Assembly (NCBI GenBank): GCA_018814245.1
Contig: JAHIZN010000170.1
Span: forward strand, 1-7,842
Reading direction: 5' to 3'
From: a bacterium
GTDB lineage: Bacteria > UBA9089 > CG2-30-40-21
Length of the DNA: 7,842 nt
Shown here piece by piece: positions 4,825-7,842 of the stretch; positions within the stretch are counted from its first letter, which is position 1, and each line of letters opens with the position of its first letter. The translations under genes were made by a program, and so were the position numbers. The notes under the pieces are model-generated. The model saw nothing but the letters and a program-made list of their open reading frames with translations, searched no databases and was not told the origin of the DNA.

Positions 4825-6240
4825 ATGAAATATGACATTGTGATTGGGCTGGAGGTGCATGTTCAGCTTAAGACAAGGACAAAAATATTCTGTGGGTGTG
4901 ATACTGCCTTTGGAGCAGAACCAAACACCTTTGTTTGCCCTGTTTGTCTTGGCTTTCCCGGTGTTTTGCCGGTGTTAAATCATAGGGTTATAGAATATGC
5001 TGTAAAGGCAGGTCTTGCCCTGAATTGTGAGATTGCTTCGCTTTCCCGATTTTCTCGGAAAAACTATTTTTACCCTGACCTGCCCAAGGCATATCAAGTC
5101 TCTCAGTATGATGAGCCATTGGCTGTAAATGGGTTTATCGATCTGACTAATGGGAAAAGGATAGGTATTACACGAGCACACCTTGAAGAGGATGCAGGTA
5201 AACTTATTCATTCTAATGAGAGGATAAGCCTTGTGGATTATAATCGTACAGGGATACCATTGCTTGAGATTGTTAGTGAGCCAGATATTTCTACACCCCA
5301 AGAGGCTTATGATTACCTGACAAACCTGAAGGCAATCATAGAATACACGGGTGTTTCTGATTGCAATATGGAAGAAGGCTCACTCAGGTGTGATGCAAAC
5401 ATCTCTATCAAGCCCAATGGTGCCGTGATGCTCGGAACAAAGGCAGAGATTAAAAACATGAACTCCTTTCGCGCTGTAGAAAGGGCATTGACGCATGAGA
5501 TACAAAGACAGATTAAATTGGTTGACCAAGGCGGCAAGGTTGTTCAGGAAACAAGATTATGGGATGAAAAAAAACAAACAACCTCTTCCATGCGGTTAAA
5601 AGAAGAGGCTCATGATTATCGATACTTTCCTGAGCCTGACCTGATGCCTGTGCGAATTAGTCAGGAATATGTCCAAAACATCAAGGAGACTATCCCCGAA
5701 TTACCGCAAGCAAGGATGAAAAGGTTTGTCAGCCAATATAATCTTCCGGAATATGATGTCCAAATTCTTATTGCAGATAAAGATCTGGCTGATTTTTATG
5801 AAGAAACTGTTCGGCTGTTTAATAGCCCCAAGATGGTTAGTAATTGGATAATAACCGAGATGCTTTGCCTCCTTGGTGAGGAAAGAATAGGGATTAGGGA
5901 GTGTCAGGTAACCCCTGATTATCTTTCCCAAATGTTGCAAATGATCGAAACAGGAATCATATCTGGTAAGATTGGGAAAGATGTTTTAGCTGAGATTTTC
6001 AGGAATGGAATGTCCCCGGAGCAAATCGTGAAGGAAAAGGGGCTTATCCAGATTACAGATACAAATGAATTGGAATCAGTGATTAATAAGATCTTACAAG
6101 AAAATCCAAGGGTAGTGGAACAGTATCGGGAAGGCAAAAAACAAGCTCTTGGATTTTTTGTTGGACAAGTGATGAGACTGACCTCTGGTAAGGCACAACC
6201 TGAAATAGTAAATGAAATCCTGAAGAAACAGCTTGAGTAA
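4825..6240 (+). CDS. gatB: Aspartyl/glutamyl-tRNA(Asn/Gln) amidotransferase subunit B
   Basis: GatB is the tRNA-binding, kinase-type subunit of the GatCAB complex. It activates Glu-tRNA(Gln) and/or Asp-tRNA(Asn) and amidates them with ammonia released by GatA, which makes this an indirect route to Gln-tRNA and/or Asn-tRNA. The 471 residues fit the usual length (about 475). Motifs seen are GLEVHVQL (8-15), the paired cysteines C23, C25, C38 and C41 that bind zinc in the family, the segment YFYPDLPKAYQVSQ (81-94), HLEEDAGK (119-126), GSLRCDAN (185-192), EIKNMNSF (208-215) and DYRYFPEPDL (264-273). The C-terminal part, roughly from 325, is the helical YqeY-like tail that contacts tRNA. The ATG follows GGAGG at 5 nt. 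gatA and gatC are not in the window and must lie elsewhere. Its strong promoter fits a housekeeping gene. Confidence 0.98.
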   Translation: MKYDIVIGLEVHVQLKTRTKIFCGCDTAFGAEPNTFVCPVCLGFPGVLPVLNHRVIEYAVKAGLALNCEIASLSRFSRKNYFYPDLPKAYQVSQYDEPLAVNGFIDLTNGKRIGITRAHLEEDAGKLIHSNERISLVDYNRTGIPLLEIVSEPDISTPQEAYDYLTNLKAIIEYTGVSDCNMEEGSLRCDANISIKPNGAVMLGTKAEIKNMNSFRAVERALTHEIQRQIKLVDQGGKVVQETRLWDEKKQTTSSMRLKEEAHDYRYFPEPDLMPVRISQEYVQNIKETIPELPQARMKRFVSQYNLPEYDVQILIADKDLADFYEETVRLFNSPKMVSNWIITEMLCLLGEERIGIRECQVTPDYLSQMLQMIETGIISGKIGKDVLAEIFRNGMSPEQIVKEKGLIQITDTNELESVINKILQENPRVVEQYREGKKQALGFFVGQVMRLTSGKAQPEIVNEILKKQLE

Positions 6241-6358
6241 TTAAACTGAGTAGCCGATATAGTAACATATAAGCTGTAGGTTATTAGGCTATAAGCTATT
6301 AGGCAGAGAATCCCTGCTACCAGCCTAACAGCCTATCCGACTAACTCATGAGGTAACA
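6241..6358. repeat. gatB-hydrolase spacer with imperfect hairpin and short repeats
   Basis: The arms 6291-6304 and 6323-6336 are complementary at 12 of 14 positions around an 18-nt loop. ATAAGCT recurs at 6269 and 6291 with a 22-bp spacing, and TTAGGC words are repeated. No T-run follows the stem, so a terminator call is not supported. No gene fits here. GAGG at 6350-6353 is the ribosome-binding site of the next gene. Confidence 0.5.
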
Positions 6359-7591
6359 ATGACAAGCAAGAAGCTCATTCTATCAGGAATCATTCTATTG
6401 TCTTCCATTATTCTCACCCCCTCTCTGCTTAATGCAGAGAGTTCCTACATGTATTCATCAATTCCTCCCCTTTCCACTATAAAAATTCCGCCGGATGAGG
6501 TAAAAGGGATTCATATCACCTCATCAGTAGCATCCAATTTTAAGCTATTCAAACAATGTCTATCGTTAGCTGATCGGACAGAATTAAATGCTGTAGTCAT
6601 AGATATCAAGGAAACAGATGGGGTTATCGCTTACAAGGCTGATATTCCATTAGCCAGAGAAATAGGGGCAATAAAATCCATACTGGATATTGATGAGATT
6701 ATTAAGTTATGTAACCAGCATCGATTGTACAAGATAGCCAGGATTTGTGTCTTTAAGGACAATCTCCTGGCACAAAAAAGACCGGATATGGCTATACTTG
6801 ATAAAAACGGCCAGATATGGTCTGATTTTAAGGGATGTTGTTGGACAAATCCTTATTCTCACGATGTTTGGGAGTATAATTTTAGCCTGGCTAAGGATCT
6901 TATCATTCGTGGCTTTGATGAGATTCAATTTGATTATCTAAGATTTCCTACAGATGGCCGAATTAGTAATTGCTGGTATGGGAAGGAACGAAATAATAAG
7001 ACAGCCATGATTACTATTAGTGATTTTGTCAGATTTTGCAAGCAAGGGTTAGGGGCAAAAGGTTATATCTCTGTGGATGTATTTGGATTAAGCATAGACA
7101 GGGACTTAGGGATTGGTCAGGATTTTATAGGGATTGCCAAATATGCTGATTTCATCTCCCCCATGGTGTATCCCTCTCACTATTATCGTGGTGAATATGG
7201 ACTTATGGACCCGGATGCCATGCCCTATGATGTGATAAATTTTAGCACAAAGATTGCTATGAGTAAGCTTGAGGGAACAGGTTGCAAGCTTAGAAGCTGG
7301 CTTCAGGATTTTAGCTTAAAGCATCAATATGGTACTGTAGAGGTTCAGCTTCAGATTAAAGCACTGTCTCAACATGGATGTAATAGCTGGCTGCTCTGGA
7401 ATCCATTCTGTAAATATACGGAAGAGGCACTAATGCCTGATGAGGATGCAGATAAAAATGGGAATTTTTATATCCCCTCTCCGCCAGAAGAGGAGATGCT
7501 TAAGAATGAATCCTTGAGATTGGCTGGTTTGTCCACGATTTCATCTATGATTGTAGAAAGATGTTCAAGTGACTATGATTTTGAGGATTAG
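6359..7591 (+). CDS. Secreted putative glycoside hydrolase, DUF4015 (GHL-type) family
   Basis: The 410-residue product starts with KK, a hydrophobic core (6-24) and a likely signal-peptidase I site after LNA (24-26), so it should be exported. From about 46 to 360 it looks like the DUF4015 putative glycosyl-hydrolase barrel: VKGIHITSS (48-56), LNAVVIDIKETDG (76-88), RGFDEIQFDYLRFPTDG (184-200), ISPMVYPSHYYRGEYG (266-281) and NSWLLWNP (342-349). D187 and D192 in the DEIQFDYLRFP strand are natural candidates for catalytic acids, by analogy with related barrels, but this is inference. The tail (361-410) is acidic and has no domain I know. The substrate is unknown; family members are often linked to cell-wall or capsule glycans. 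The ATG follows GAGG at 5 nt. Eight cysteines in the mature part is high for a secreted protein. Confidence 0.82.
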   Translation: MTSKKLILSGIILLSSIILTPSLLNAESSYMYSSIPPLSTIKIPPDEVKGIHITSSVASNFKLFKQCLSLADRTELNAVVIDIKETDGVIAYKADIPLAREIGAIKSILDIDEIIKLCNQHRLYKIARICVFKDNLLAQKRPDMAILDKNGQIWSDFKGCCWTNPYSHDVWEYNFSLAKDLIIRGFDEIQFDYLRFPTDGRISNCWYGKERNNKTAMITISDFVRFCKQGLGAKGYISVDVFGLSIDRDLGIGQDFIGIAKYADFISPMVYPSHYYRGEYGLMDPDAMPYDVINFSTKIAMSKLEGTGCKLRSWLQDFSLKHQYGTVEVQLQIKALSQHGCNSWLLWNPFCKYTEEALMPDEDADKNGNFYIPSPPEEEMLKNESLRLAGLSTISSMIVERCSSDYDFED

Positions 7592-7608
7592 TGTGAGGAA
7601 ATACTTAA

Positions 7609-7842
7609 ATGATTGCTATCATTGATTACGGGGTAGGAAACCTTTGTTCTGTTCAGAAGGGGTTTGAACGGGTAGGAGCAGAGGCAATAATTACCAATGA
7701 TCCAAGGGTTATTGATGCAGCATCATCAGTTGTTTTACCAGGGGTTGGTGCCTTTAGGGATGCGATGGATAATCTTAAGTCTCTTGGACTTATTGATGTT
7801 ATCCTTTCAAATATCTCTTCTGGCAAGCCATTTTTAGGAATA
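7609..7842 (+). CDS. hisH: Imidazole glycerol phosphate synthase, glutaminase subunit HisH (5' part)
   Basis: The first 78 codons are present and the gene runs off the window. HisH hydrolyses glutamine and passes ammonia to HisF, which forms imidazole glycerol phosphate and AICAR in histidine synthesis. The N-terminus IAIIDYGVGNL (2-12), the phrase VVLPGVGAFRDAM (41-53) and the final KPFLGI (73-78) are typical of HisH. The family's nucleophilic Cys should come immediately after the window edge, so catalytic competence cannot be judged. The start ATG lies 17 bp after the hydrolase stop, with GAGG (7595-7598) 10 nt upstream, which is a rather long spacing. Co-transcription with the hydrolase is likely, although the two functions are unrelated. 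Confidence 0.95.
   Translation, partial: MIAIIDYGVGNLCSVQKGFERVGAEAIITNDPRVIDAASSVVLPGVGAFRDAMDNLKSLGLIDVILSNISSGKPFLGI

Noticed and set aside
6233..6263. A promoter for the hydrolase gene (TTGAGT then TATAGT)
   Set aside because: The spacer is 19 bp, both boxes are imperfect and the -35 box lies within the end of gatB. It is possible but not supported beyond chance in AT-rich DNA.
6291..6336. A rho-independent terminator after gatB
   Set aside because: The stem has two mismatches, a long loop and no following T-run.

Overview
The window looks like a piece of a chromosome from an uncultured or little-studied bacterium. It is moderately AT-rich by eye, carries ordinary housekeeping genes, and has many short dispersed and tandem repeats between them. 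Pentamer, heptamer and nonamer arrays, plus GC-rich hairpin repeats, are reminiscent of groundwater or anaerobic candidate-phylum genomes. That placement is a weak inference, because no gene here fixes the phylum. I see no phage, transposase, CRISPR array, rRNA or tRNA.

Layout. Positions 1-1036 hold no credible gene. They are a patchwork of repeats: an AT-rich octamer array, a large imperfect inverted pair, a palindrome with an inverted partner about 0.8 kb away, a 36-bp-period hairpin pair, two copies of a 108-bp direct repeat, a pentamer array and a purine-rich tract. From 4495 down to 1037, three genes run on the minus strand: a seven-bladed beta-propeller lipoprotein of unknown function, a short MurJ/MviN-type lipid flippase with a TTG start, and miaA (tRNA dimethylallyltransferase). 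The last two overlap by ATGA. On the plus strand, from 4825, come gatB (amidotransferase subunit B), a secreted putative glycoside hydrolase of the DUF4015 type, and the first 78 codons of hisH, which runs off the right edge.

The two transcription units face away from each other across positions 4496-4824. Each has a sigma-70-type promoter with exact consensus hexamers and a 17-bp spacer. The minus-strand promoter fires straight into an 11-unit heptanucleotide array that carries an ATG in every unit.

Functionally the genes are mixed: translation quality (gatB, miaA), cell envelope (flippase, lipoprotein, secreted hydrolase) and histidine synthesis (hisH). I found no convincing new multi-gene system. 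The most interesting signals concern repeats: the array in the lipoprotein leader, an in-frame 54-bp repeat-derived insertion inside miaA, a nonamer array wedged between the lipoprotein stop and the flippase ribosome-binding site, and the repeat-rich left kilobase.
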